Position numbers and translations under genes: made by a program. The notes below the pieces were generated by a model, which saw only the letters and a program-made list of their open reading frames with translations, ran no database searches and was not told the DNA's origin. A stretch of DNA of 64,000 bases from Bryopsis sp. KO-2023. Taxonomy: Eukaryota > Chlorophyta > Ulvophyceae > Bryopsidales > Bryopsidaceae. Each line of letters begins with the position of its first letter. Within the stretch, counting starts at the first letter, position 1. The DNA is taken from the NCBI GenBank assembly GCA_030272585.1, contig BSYQ01000015.1:1364001-1428000 (forward strand). Reading direction: 5' to 3'. Positions 1 to 11,343 of this stretch are shown here, piece after piece.

Positions 1-166
1 TCAAAACTTCCACAACTCTCCGTTGTCTATTTTTTTCCGCTCAACAAAACTTTTCACCAAATAAACACAGCAACGTGCATATCATTCATGGTCAGAATTT
101 CAAAAATTTCACCAACAGTAGATATGATGCTCCAATTTTTAATTTTATTTTTTTCTGAAACAAATT

Positions 167-3100
167 TCAGAAAACATCTTCATAGTAGCGAGCATCATTC
201 ACGATTTTGTTGAATGACTCATCGCCTCCGACCGATCTTAGGGCTTCCGCTACTCCAGCTGCCATTTTTGATGCTCCACAGACATACACACAACACATCG
301 GGTGGTCGAGCAGCTCCTTGAATAACTCGGGTTCACCCAGGATTTTGTGCTGAACGTATTCGCGTATACCCTCCTTGGAAAACGCCAGCAACGTTCTAGT
401 AATCGCACCCTTTTCGACCGCCTGGATTCATTTCCATGACATAAAACACACACACACACATGTTGGGTGAATGAACGAACATAACCAACCCTCCACACAG
501 TCGGGGTCGATTGGGCGGGTGCTCAGCTAGTGGGATTACAGGTAAAACCTACCTCCCTGACAGGAATTGCTTTTTTTTCTTAATTCTGCAAGCATATCAA
601 GGGGTTTGTGTTCTTCTGAAATGAGCGTCGACAATGGGATGACATTACCTGGTTGATTTCCTGCTCGAACAAGAAATCTGTGGTGCTGGTCCTGCATCCA
701 AAAACCAACACGCAAGTGCCCAGATTCACCCCTGCTTCGATCAGCATTTCACGATGCTGCCAGAAACCTCGGAGCGGTGCAATCCCCGTTCCGGCAGCCA
801 CCATGATAATTGGAGCTCGATTGTCCATGGGCAGCGAAAAAGCGGATGGGTGCAGCTGAAACTGCATTACGCTGCCAGGCTCGATGGAGCACATGTGGCT
901 GCTAGCAACTCCTAACCGTTTGACTTCATCAGGGGTGGTGTAAACCACTTTCCCCACCGTCACATGCACCTCCTCCCCCACTTTCCGCTTGGACGAAGAA
1001 ATGGAATAGTACCGTGGGATGTTCAGGGGCATCAGCGTCAAGATCAAACCCAGCTCTATTTTCTTGCTGAGGCTGGGACACCGATCGAACAGCTCATACC
1101 ACCGAACGCTTTGAATCTTGCCTTTCTTTTGGCTGAGATTGGTCAGTAATTCCACGTCCTGTGCGTCGGTGGCGTAATGTGCTAAGCACATGCAGCTCTG
1201 AGCATCGACCTTTTCTCTGGCCCCAGCAGTCCATCTCAAAATCATCCGCAGGGTGGTCGGCTTATCCTTGACCTGGGCTATGATGGGTGCCAACTCCTCC
1301 CCCTCCTCCAGATCGTGGTCAGACAGGCGGACGGCAAAAACTGCATCAGGGTCGTCGACACCCAAGTTGGAGGCGAAACTCTTCAGTTCGTCGTCGTAGA
1401 ACCGATTTTCCGGCATGATGGAAACGTGGTCCCCCGGAGTGTAAGGTGGATTGCCACAATTGCTGATGTCGACCCTGACCAGGCATGTGGAGCTGCCAAA
1501 TTCATCGTCACTGGCCTCTTTCAAGAGCTCCTTGACCTCCAGCACGGTGCCCACCTGCCAAAACTCGGCTGAGGTTTTTGCATCACGTTGGGGCACCCTG
1601 GCCTGAGGAAGAATCTGCTCCAGAGTCATGGCCACCACATCCTCCTTTGATAGATTTTGGATGGTTGGGATGGCATGCTCCAGCAGACTCTTCTCTGAGA
1701 CGATGTCAGACAGGCTTTCCTTGATGCGTGTGTACTCATTCCTCTGGGTCAGCTCCTCCAATCTTTCCACCATGTTGTGAGTCCACTCATAAAACACTCT
1801 CTTGGTTCCACCCATTTCGTCACATTCCCCCACTTCTGCGAACGGCACTGCCCCACAGCCCGCAATCAATTGATTGAATCTGGCAGCACCTCCACAGAAA
1901 TGCACATACCTTGAGCAACCGAATCCCAGGACGGCGTATGGCTTGCCTTCCAAAGCTGGGCAGTTTTTACCAGCCAAAAACGTCTCAAATTCATGTGCTT
2001 GATGGGGAGGCACTCCGTTTCCATACGTGGATGTCAGGAATAGGAACACGTCACACTTTTCCAGCTTCTCATTCACAGTGTCAGACTTGTGTGGGTCGAA
2101 TTCCTCCGTATCTTGCACCTCCACGCGGGCTCCCTCTTTCAAAATGCCAGCCAGCTTATTGGCATATCTTCTCGTCGTTCCAGACACCGTGGCGTACATG
2201 ATGAAAATAAACACCCTGTCTTTCAATCCACGGTGGAGGAATCTGGCTGTGGCCTCCGTCACCAAGTTCAACACATTCGCCTTGTGCAACACCTTGGTTT
2301 TATCCAGCCCACCAAACACCGCTTTTTCATACTGTCTCCATCCGGGTGCGGGTTTGTACACCGGCTTGAGGGTGTACTCCGTCATTTTGTTTAGCTTCAT
2401 GTAAGCTGGGGAGGTGCTGGCTGCCAGGGGGGGTATGACCCACTTCCAGTTGCCTGGGCAATATCCCCGCTCCCTCTTTTCTTTATAGTACCATTGGTAG
2501 AAGCCATTGATGAGAGTGTGGTGATCGACCATCCCCACACCCTCGTGCTGGAAACTGTGCACCACAGCTTTGTTCAGCACCAAAATCGCCTGGTCTTTCC
2601 ACAGGGAGGATTCCCTGGTGGTGTCCAGCCCCATGTTGCCGGCTATCTCTGGCAAGAGGTCATACCTCTCTTCATCAGCAAAGTCCCGAACGACTTCGGT
2701 GTCTGCATACCAGCCATTGAATGGGATCCCTGTGTAAAGGAGCCCTCCCACCTCCAGTTCGAAATTACTCACGGCAGGGACTCCGTACCATTTCAGCCCC
2801 ATTTTCCCCAGCCATGGGTGCTCAGGATGCCAAATCCCGACCTGTAGAATGAATGTGTCAGGGATTTCGAACATCTGCGGCGGCTCGCTGGGATTTGCTT
2901 GCAGTACGAGAGGAAGGATATCGAACATCGACCGCTTTTCGGGTGGCTTCCAGTCGAATTTGTTTTGAATCATTTCGGTGAACCCCAGGTTGGCCGGGTC
3001 TCCTTTTATCGACATATCGTCGTTTCTGTAACCCGCGTAGCGTATCAGCTGATCGTTCCAAACCCTGGGGCCCTTCCTTTCGCCAGGCTTGGCTGCAGGG

Positions 3101-3666
3101 AAAATCGTGATGAACGAGTCCGTGACTTTCTTTTTCTGCGCCATTTTGAAGTGTTCCAAGCACGCTTCGAACATGCCTTCGTTGGTGTGCACGTCTCGCC
3201 TGTCCAGCAGTTGGAGTTCTGCCCAGACTTTGCGATTCGCACATTTCGGCGCGTTCCTCCACCCGACTCGTGCACCGTGCTGGAGTTCTTCGAACGTGTG
3301 GGTGTAAGTCCCAGTGAGTCGAACTTGTCGCTCAATCTCCAGTCGCCTCTCAGCTTTCGTGGACTTGCTGGATTTGAACTCGGCGTGAAACAGGTCCTGA
3401 AACTCGAAGGCTTCCCGCATGAGCTTGTCAGTGGTGGTCTCGCTCCCTTCCACTTCCTGTTCTGGCCGACAGCCATATCGGCAGATCTCGGGGTGACGCC
3501 CATGCGTGTATCCAGGGAAAGGTGCTGTTCCTACACTTCCATGGAACAATGGGCACCTCGGAACCTGTGCAGATCCGAAAGCACTCAAACAAGATCCGTT
3601 GGCCAGGCGTCAAACGTCAACAGTTTTCGGGGAACCTCTCACCTCTCCCGCTGTGGAGTTCTCCAT
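167..3666 (-). CDS. NOS: Nitric oxide synthase, animal-type oxygenase-reductase fusion
   Basis: Oxidises L-arginine to citrulline and NO with NADPH and O2. Exons on the minus strand: 3666-3643, 3564-649, 421-167; all GT-AG and in frame, giving 1064 aa. The first exon encodes MENSTAGE and opens with the ATG at 3666-3664. The heme oxygenase domain spans about 60-425; the motif RNAPKC supplies the proximal heme cysteine (C116), and the substrate-side segment is NGWYADTEV. A basic amphipathic stretch at about 433-457 lies where calmodulin binds in animal NOS. The FMN flavodoxin domain is about 458-610 (YATVSGTTRRYA) and has no long autoinhibitory insert, as in iNOS. The FAD/NADPH part has RYYSISSS (859-866) and GTGIAPLRGFW (933-943). 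It ends with a short tail, EDVF. Near the N-terminus C36-x3-C40 differs from the usual C-x4-C zinc site. Family assignment is secure; calmodulin binding is inference. Confidence 0.95.
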
Positions 3667-4965
3667 TGCCCGAACAGTGGAGGTAGACCTGTGTCAGCAA
3701 AAAACACCTATATCACAACAGCAAGCAAGAAAATAGGAAACGGGCAAGTGGACAGCTGCAGTCACGTTGTTCGTTATTTGGGGCATCCTACCTTTTCACA
3801 GGCCTCTTTTCTCAGGTTCGGTTGCTTTACGGCGGTTGTCGATGTGATCCACCCGCAAGCTCCCAACAGCGACGAGTAGAGCACTTTCGATACGAATCAG
3901 TCAGATTTATCGAAGGACTGGTCCGCGGAGGCGCCATGTCGTCTTGACTACACACGACCCCCAAATCTTCGTATGAAGTTGAAAAACGGACTGGACTGTT
4001 GTAAATGTCAGGGAACAGTAACCAGGTACCAACCACTTTTCGACCCTATCTTTGGTAGTGAACACTACCACTCTGACCTAGGGAAAGTTGGAAGATATTT
4101 CTTTTGGACTTGGCTTAAACGTTGCTTCTTATTCACTCTTTGTAAGAGCACCTGCCCCTATCACTAGAGATAGGAGATTGGTCGATCGAGCGCAAGCTCG
4201 GCTGGAAAGACTGGAGTCTCGTTCGACAGGCTCTTAAGATCTTGAAAGGAAGAGTAGAATCAAAATTGAAAGTTCCTGTTGACGACACGATTTTACAAGA
4301 GAAAGGGAAAGAAGGGAACTAACTTGACCGTGAAAATGAGAGAGAATGAGCGGCGAAAGGCGGCGGCAGGAGATCGTAGAGGTTGTGGAAAGCAACAATA
4401 CACTAAAAATGCTTCTCTGTAAACATGCAAGCGGTTGCTAGCAGTGGAGAAGTTGGATCCATATTCTGGTAGACCGTAAGGTTCTTGGAGTTGGCTCGCA
4501 CGAGGACGCTGAAAGGAGTTTTCAGACCTATTTCGGTTGAGTCCGTCGAGGAGGAAAGATGGAAAGTGGATATCTGGGATGCATTACGACGCATTTGGTC
4601 TTGCGTTTAGGTGGAGGAAGGGGTGTTTGCAGACACCTCCCCTTTCGCGACGTACGACCATTGATTGAGCCACCAAGCCACAAGGGAGCGTGCTGCGACG
4701 TCGCCGCGACCTGGAGTGCCAGAAACTCCTTTGGGAGGCGTCGGTGAAAAGAGCGTCTAATTTTGGAACACTTGGTGATGTGGTTGCCCCAATGTCTGAC
4801 GGGTAGCAATCATGGCAGTTACAAAAGGTGACCTCTGTCAGCGCACAGGTTCTTGACTTTGAGCGAGCTTCCCCCCACAGCCAATCCCAGCGTTGTCCAA
4901 GGGGCCGACGTGTCTGTGAGGTTTTCCTCCGAGCGAACAGGGCAGGAAACGAGAAAGACCTCGTG
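3667..4965. other. Intergenic region between divergent NOS and EEP genes
   Basis: About 1.3 kb separates the NOS start from the first clear ATG of the phosphatase-family gene, so it should hold both promoters. The only structure I see is a small hairpin near 4158-4175 (CCTATC...GATAGG). An open frame from about 4828 runs into the downstream gene without an ATG, so an undetected 5' exon of that gene is possible here. No RNA gene was recognised. Confidence 0.5.
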
Positions 4966-6911
4966 ATGATCGACAGAGTCGTCGGCGAACTACCGAGACC
5001 TGGGGATCTGGTGTTGAAAGATTTCCGACCGAAACCGGTGTCTGTAGCTGCGCCATCGGATGGCAGACTGAAGCTGTTTCAGTGGAACGTCGAGAGGGGC
5101 TACAAACTCGACGCGATTTTGGATGAAGTGGAAAGATTGCAGCCCGATATTCTGGCGATACAAGAAATAGACGTCGGCTGTGATAGGTTCGGTGCCCCAA
5201 AGTGTTTTCCACTTTTTTACCCAGGTAGCTGTTTTGCATTGGGTCTGGCAATATTTTTTTCTCTGGAAATATTTTGCAAGGGTCAAGAATTGAATTAAAT
5301 GGGTCCTGCACCTGGTTGTGTCAGTAGGTCCATGGAAAAGCAGCCCATTTTTATTGACGAGATTAAAAATCAGTTAAAAAGAGGGAAAAAAATAGAAGCA
5401 TCGATAATGGTGGCGGTCCAGATCACTTAAAAAAGAAAAGAAAATTATTTTGTGAACAGCTTACATAAGGATTTCAGCTTTTGAGCATTTCATTATTTTT
5501 GCAATACAGTTCAACAAATAAAGTAAATAAACAAAATAATAATGCCCAACTGATGGGTTTATGTTGCTCATTTGCATGGTGCTTTCAGCTTTGAAGTAAT
5601 GCGTTCCGACGTGTGAACAATTTTTTTTTTTTGAATTCACATATCTTCAAAAAAATCACGGGGGAATGTGGAAACTGTTCAGGAGCGATGGACGGGATGT
5701 CGGACTGGAGCTGGCAGAGAGGCTGAAAATGAATTATGGATTTGTGTGCGAATTCGAGGAGCTCCGATCTTCCATGCGGAGCGATCGAGATCAAGGCGGG
5801 GGCGTTCATGGGAACGGAATTTTGACACGATTCGATATGCGAGAGGTCGGATATTTTTACCCAAAAAAAACCCTAGTTGATAAAAGCAACTTAGAATTTT
5901 GGAATGTATTCTTGTATGCGTAAAAAATTATGAGCAATATTATTCCTATTCGTGTTGAATATAGTGCTTTCTGTTTTTGTTCTCTCAGCCATTGTTATTA
6001 TAAGAACGGTGAAATATCAAAAATTACATATTTTTTTCATTTTTTTGTGCCTTCTTTGTAATATAGATTCGTGCCATTGAACATAGACATCATCCTGTGG
6101 ATTGGGAAAATCCAGCATTGGATAAATGCAAAAAGGAGCCCAGGAAGGGCAGAAGGCTATCCTTAGGTGCCACCATCGACACCCCCCACGGGCCAGTGGT
6201 GGTTTACTGCTGTCACCTCGAGGTAAGAGACATATTAAAAAAAAAAAGGGATTTGAACCTGGGTCGACAGAACAGTATGGTATATTCCCCAAATGAATGT
6301 CCAGTAGCCCCACCCTGCAGGGCAGCTTTCTTTCATGTTGTGAATTTCATGATTTCACGACTGCCCAGGTTTTTTGCGGAATCTCAAGCAGAATTTCTCA
6401 ATTTGCCGATATCCTCCGAGACAGTCGGGAGTGCTCCTCGCAAGGCCTCCACCACCAAGTCATCATGGGCGATCTCAACACCATGGCCAACCATTTCGCT
6501 CGATTTTCCCCAAACTTCTGCTGCGATCATCTCAGGTTTCGCACCCTGGGTCAAAAAGAGGCTCGTTTCTGGAAAGTCAATTTTTTCGATGTTACGGAGA
6601 CGGAGGCGAAAAGACAGGGGGAAATGAACGGGGGAGTGCCGATTAACGAAAAGCTGTTGAAATGGGGGTTGGATGAGGAGTTGTGCCGAGAGGCGATCAA
6701 CCCGGGGTTCTACGATCCGTGGGATGTAGACAGCGATGTGACATTGGAGCATCCTGCCGTGAAAGGATATAAATTTTACCTGGTGACTGGTAAACTGGAC
6801 TGGATTTTGGGGAAGGATGTGAAATTCGTGGCGAAGGAAATCGGAAACCATGACTACTCGATGTCGGATCACAAGTGGCTGATGGCAGAAGTCACTCTTA
6901 TTCAGAAATGA
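4966..6911 (+). CDS. Endonuclease/exonuclease/phosphatase family hydrolase
   Basis: Metal-dependent phosphodiesterase of the EEP fold, a family that includes DNase I, sphingomyelinases, deadenylases and inositol phosphatases. Exons 4966-5186, 5683-5845, 6067-6222, 6369-6911; all GT-AG, in frame, 360 aa. All catalytic signatures are visible: QWNVERGY, DILAIQEID (metal-binding Glu), NGILTRF, YCCHLE (His), IMGDLNTMAN (Asp/Asn), KLDWILG and MSDHKWL (general-base His). The middle segment with CEFEEL and QGGGVHGNGILTRF is typical of a fungal/algal subgroup of unknown substrate. The ATG at 4966 is the first in frame; the same frame stays open upstream, so the N-terminus could be longer. No signal peptide or membrane segment is visible. 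Family certain, substrate unknown. Confidence 0.9.
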
Positions 6912-8227
6912 AAAAGAGTGATGTTGGGGGGGGGGGGGTCCATGCCTGCGTCTGTCTGACAGAGTTTCGGCTTTCTTTGTGGAGTCCAATAACCGATGTA
7001 TTCTTTGATTGTGTGCGATACGTACTTACATGAGAAAGCCCCCCACCCAATTTTTTTTAGCTCCTCTGTTTCTTTGCTTCTTTTTCTTTTTCTTCTTCTT
7101 CTTTTTTTTTTGGGGGGGGGGGGGATCGAGAATGTGCAAGCTTCAACAAAGTGTATGTATGGATATCGGTTTGGCTGTTTTTTTCTTCTTGAAATTGGTA
7201 TAGCTGGAGGTGGAAAAAAAGGTAGAGTATTTAGTTGCAGGAATGCATGTGGAGGTGCAATTTCGAGGTGGGGCAAAAAAAAATCGAAAAATTGAAAGGT
7301 TGGGTTGACGTAGAGAAGGGATTGCTGAAACTCGCTGTCTAGAATATACATCACAAATTAAATATAAGTATATATGTTTTCCTTTTCTTGTTTTTCTTGT
7401 TGTCTGTTTTTCTTTTAAATCTGTCGACTGGATCACAATATCCATTCCGGGAAAACTGATTGGGTTTGAGGGGGTGTTGATTTAACAACGATGCCATCCT
7501 TGATTCCCCACAATAATTTTATCTTCCAAGTGGCAAATATGTGACGGACTGACGAAAAAAAAAAAAATGGAAAAAAAAAAAATGGAAAAAAAAGAAAAGA
7601 AAAAGTAAAGTAAAGGGGAAAAGTAAGTGGGGTGAAAGTGTGTAGCAGAAGCTGGGCCACCGTTTAAATACATTACCATCTTCCTTTCTGTGTTTTTTAT
7701 GATTTCTTATTTCCCATTGCATTGAAATCTGTCAAAAAAGGTGCAATTTTTTTTCAGAAAAATGAGGAAACCGAGTAGAGGGGATACTTTATGCTTGCAA
7801 AAAAAAGAAATAAAATAAACACCCATATTATCGTTGTGCATTGTTTATTATGTGTCTGGGACGCAATGGCAGAGTTTCTTAACGCATTGTACAAAATGCC
7901 CAACGAAAGTTACCATCAACCCTTCCGGCGAAACTACATTATGCTCCCTTGCATCCCTCGAAAAAAAAACAAAAAACAAAAAATACAGAAGAAAAAAAAA
8001 AAACTGGGCACCTTGATCTCCTGCAAGAAGTACCGATGCGCTCAGCTACATCCATCCCCCTTTCAAATTACGAGCTCCAAAGGGCAGCATATCAGCTGCT
8101 GCTTTTGTCTACAAAATATTCCTATCTATTGCCCCCACACCCCACCTACCCCCTCCCTCAACAGATTAAAAAAAAACAAGGAAAAGAAAAGGAAAGAGTC
8201 AGCCGTTTTGAGTGTGTTTTTTACACA
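6912..8227. other. Convergent intergenic spacer, low complexity
   Basis: This holds the 3' ends of the EEP gene (+) and the bL21 gene (-). It is rich in poly-T/poly-A and pyrimidine tracts and includes a T-then-G homopolymer junction at 7102-7124. The open frames here encode only Phe/Lys/Ser-rich low-complexity peptides, and I see no gene. Confidence 0.6.
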
Positions 8228-9596
8228 TCAGCCCGTTGCAGCCTTCACCTCTTGACCCGATTCTTGTGGATCCTCTGTTTGTGGTTTGGATTCGGAGACA
8301 GACTTGCTTCTTGGCGGTTGGTCAAATATTTTCAATATTCGTAATCCCGTCAATTCCTGCAAGAAAAAAATCATAAAATTTTGGTGCAAAGTCCAATATA
8401 CCCCCCCCCCCCCAATCCACCATCGTTCCAAACACATGTGCATGTCTGGATGCATATAAAAATAAATAAAAATATATATATATATATATAAATGCATATA
8501 TGCATGATTGTCATATAAAATCACCTGTCGATGTCCCTTCGTTCTTCGATACGTTTTTCGTCGCTTCTTTTTAAAAATCAGAACTTTCGCATCTTGACAT
8601 TGCTCCTGCAGAACAACAAAAAAATAAATAATTGACAAAAAAGGCAATATGCACCCAATGTGTGAAACCTCAGTTCCAAAAAAGAGCTCATTACACAATA
8701 TGTTTTCCTTATCACCATTATAACCCATAAATTCATAAACAAAAATAACGTTTACATTCCAAGCAGGCAAAAAACACAACTGTAAATGCTCGACAGTTTT
8801 TCAAATGACGTTTTTTCTCACCTCGATGGCAGCTAGAACAGATGCACCAGGAATGAACGGCCGTCCGATCATGGTTTCCTCATCAGTTCCCACCAGCAGC
8901 ACTCTGCCCAGCCTCACCTTGTCCATTACATCGACTCCTTTGATTTTTTCGATGTAGATCACATCGTCCGTAGTCACCTAATTTTTCCAAAAAAAAAAAA
9001 ATTGAAAGGAACACCATTTTGGCTCAATAGAAGCTTCACATCAGGGCATGTGAAAATAAAAAAGAAAAAAAATTACATCAGGGTATTTGAAACCTCCCCC
9101 TGGGGTTTTCAAAAAAAAATTGAAAAAAATCACATCAGGGTATTTGAAGGAACTCCTCTGAACCCCATCGGTTTTTCAGGATGATTGTAAAGAAAGGAGA
9201 AAGGAGACCGACCTTGAATTGATGAGCTCCCAATTGAATAACAGCGAATTTCAACTGAGGCTGCACGCTGTATCCGCTTTTTATCACGCCAACTTTCTCC
9301 AGTTCTGGAAATTGAGAGAGGACCGCGGGGCGTTCCACCTCTTGCAAAAATCGCTTCACTGACGCGGACGTCGCCGAGCGTAAGCACATGCTTCTCCTTC
9401 CACCCATCCCGTCGCCATCCGCGAGCGTCGACGGCCTCAATTCCCGCGAACTCAAAGCCGTGCAAGTCGAAACCGAGTCGAAAATCCTGTTCCCCATTCC
9501 CGACGACACGCTCGAGATGGCGCCGCCGTCGCATATCGCTCCTAACTGAAACAGCAGACGTCCCGCGTAGGAACGCGAGGCGAAAGACATTGCCAT
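8228..9596 (-). CDS. Organellar (probably mitochondrial) ribosomal protein bL21
   Basis: Large-subunit ribosomal protein of the bacterial L21 family, nuclear-encoded. Exons on the minus strand: 9596-9213, 8977-8822, 8605-8525, 8356-8228; GT-AG, in frame, 249 aa. The first 110 residues are a Ser/Arg/Ala-rich leader (MAMSFASRSYAGRLLF) that fits organelle import. The L21 core follows: AVIQLGAHQFKV, DDVIYIEKIKGV, KVRLGRVLLVG, IGRPFIPGASV and the rRNA-binding KKKRRKTYRRTKGHRQ, then LTGLRI. The basic block resembles plant and protist mitochondrial L21 more than plastid L21. The C-terminal 30 residues (PPRSKSVSESKPQTED) are a non-conserved polar tail. It is divergent from the next gene, with about 315 bp between start codons. 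Confidence 0.93.
9037..9148 (+). repeat. Three imperfect copies of ACATCAGGGTATTTGAA in bL21 intron 1
   Basis: Copies lie at 9037-9054, 9074-9090 and 9131-9148, separated by A-rich spacers. The second and third are identical over the core and the first is diverged. This is a simple tandem expansion within the first intron of the ribosomal protein gene, with no evident function. Confidence 0.7.
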
Positions 9597-9911
9597 CGCC
9601 AGCGTTTTTCTTCTTTCTTTTCCCCTTCTTTCCTGCGGTGAATCTAAAAACGGAAAAAAAAACGTCGGTTTTGTTGGGGACGGTACAGAAACTCGACGCG
9701 TTGATGATTCTGTGCTTTGCTGGCGATCTGATGATCACGTGATCGCTCCTCGATTCGTTTTTGGCTCCACCCCCACTTCTAATAAGAATCACCTCCTCGC
9801 GGGCATCGAAACCTTCCTCACGTTTCGGTTTTCTCGGCACCCACGCCTACCTTTTCCGTCCTTACGTCTTTTCCCATCTCGGCGCGACGTTCCATCGACC
9901 GCGAAGCGACC

Positions 9912-11343
9912 ATGTCGGCTGCGATGCAGAATCCCGTGAAGTTCAACCCCCTGGGGCCCCTCAAATCTCGCAACGTCACCGCGCGCGCCACTCACAACGT
10001 TTCCAGGCATGTTCCAGCCTTTCGCATCCCTTCCAGCGAAGCCACGTTTTCTTTTGCTGGCAAGGAAAACATTTGCCTGGGCTGATTTTTTGGCTTTTTT
10101 CTTTCCGTTCGGGTTCGTGCAACAGGACTTCGCACACCTCCAAAGCCCGTCGTGTGAATCGAAACACCCTTGACCAAATTCGCATGCCGGAAGATCAGTG
10201 GGTGCCCGTCAAGGAAACCATCTTGGTCAAGTCGAAATTCCTGAGGGAGGAACCCAAAAAGGTAAGTCCAATTTTATTTTTTTTTCCTGTGCCTTACTTT
10301 CTTCCTTTTCCGTTTTCCTGTTTTTTTACTTGGAGTTTTTTTCAAACCCTTTCACCTTTCGATTTCTGGAGAATCCATACGAAAACTAAAACAAAAGACT
10401 GGAAGAGCTACCTGCTTTTGTTTTTTTTTTGTTTTTTTTTTCTGCTCCAGCCTCACTTTTTCATATTTTGGGTAAAAGCAGGATGATAACTCCTTGAACC
10501 AATTCAGCAACAGCTCCGCACAGCGCTTCTGGAAAACTCTGCAAGATATTGATGAGGAGGGTTCCGCTGCCAACAAATGGCCGAGGGGAGAGTGGCTCAG
10601 CAGTTTAGTCATCGCCGGAGCCTGTGGCATGCTTTCTTTCGTCTCAGATCCAACAACACAGGTAATTGTTGGATTCTTTTTTTTATTATTGTTGTTTTTT
10701 TATTTTGTATCTGGAGGGGATTCCCATAATAAAGATAAATGCAAGGTGGTGCATTCTTTTAATTCTTTATTTTAACCTGTGAAACATGTCGGACATGACA
10801 CGGAGTGTGTAGGCAACTCTCATGTTGCATGGTCGGTTTCTGGAAAAAAAAAATCAATATCTCGATTAGGGAATTCTCATCGTGCACCTGCATATCCCCC
10901 TTTCCCCCCCCCCCCAAAAAAAAAAAAATATATATATATATATAGATAATTTAAAAAATAAAATATACTAGTAAATGAATACTATGCAGATATGTACTTA
11001 CAAAAAAAAACTGCCCAAATATTGTGCATCATTGAATATCTCTTCTTAGCTAAGTGGAGGATCCAAAATGAATTTTTCTATGCGTTTTTTTTTTTTTTTT
11101 AATAATGAATATCAGGCGATCGCCGAAGAGGTTGAAGCTACAGCCGCAAAAGCATCTCCTGGAGAGCTGGGCGGAACTGAAGCTGCAATTCTGGTAGCCC
11201 CCGTTATTATCTATGCAGGATTCACCGTCTATAGAAAGGCCAACCCCCGAGCAGATGTTGGCAATTTCCTTTTGGGCATAGTTTCTTTTGCGATTTTCGC
11301 AAATATCTTCGCCATTGCCGTTTTCAAAATTCGTTTGTTCTGA
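9912..11343 (+). CDS. Probable plastid-targeted small membrane protein, family not recognised
   Basis: Exons 9912-10006, 10126-10261, 10482-10661, 11116-11343 in one frame, 212 aa. Introns 2 and 3 are GT-AG. Intron 1 fits only as a GC-AG intron with donor AG|GCATGT; the nearby GT donor leads to a stop codon. The N-terminal 45 residues are Ser/Thr/Arg-rich without acids (SRNVTARATHNVSRTS), resembling a plastid transit peptide. Hydrophobic segments are WLSSLVIAGACGMLSFV in exon 3 and, in exon 4, EAAILVAPVIIYAGFTVYR plus FLLGIVSFAIFANIFAIAVF ending in KIRLF. A thylakoid or envelope protein is a guess; I cannot name the family. It shares a divergent promoter with bL21. Confidence 0.75.

Noticed and set aside
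2899..3879. 326-codon open frame on the plus strand opposite NOS
   Set aside because: It is the antisense shadow of the conserved NOS oxygenase domain and has no recognisable protein features.
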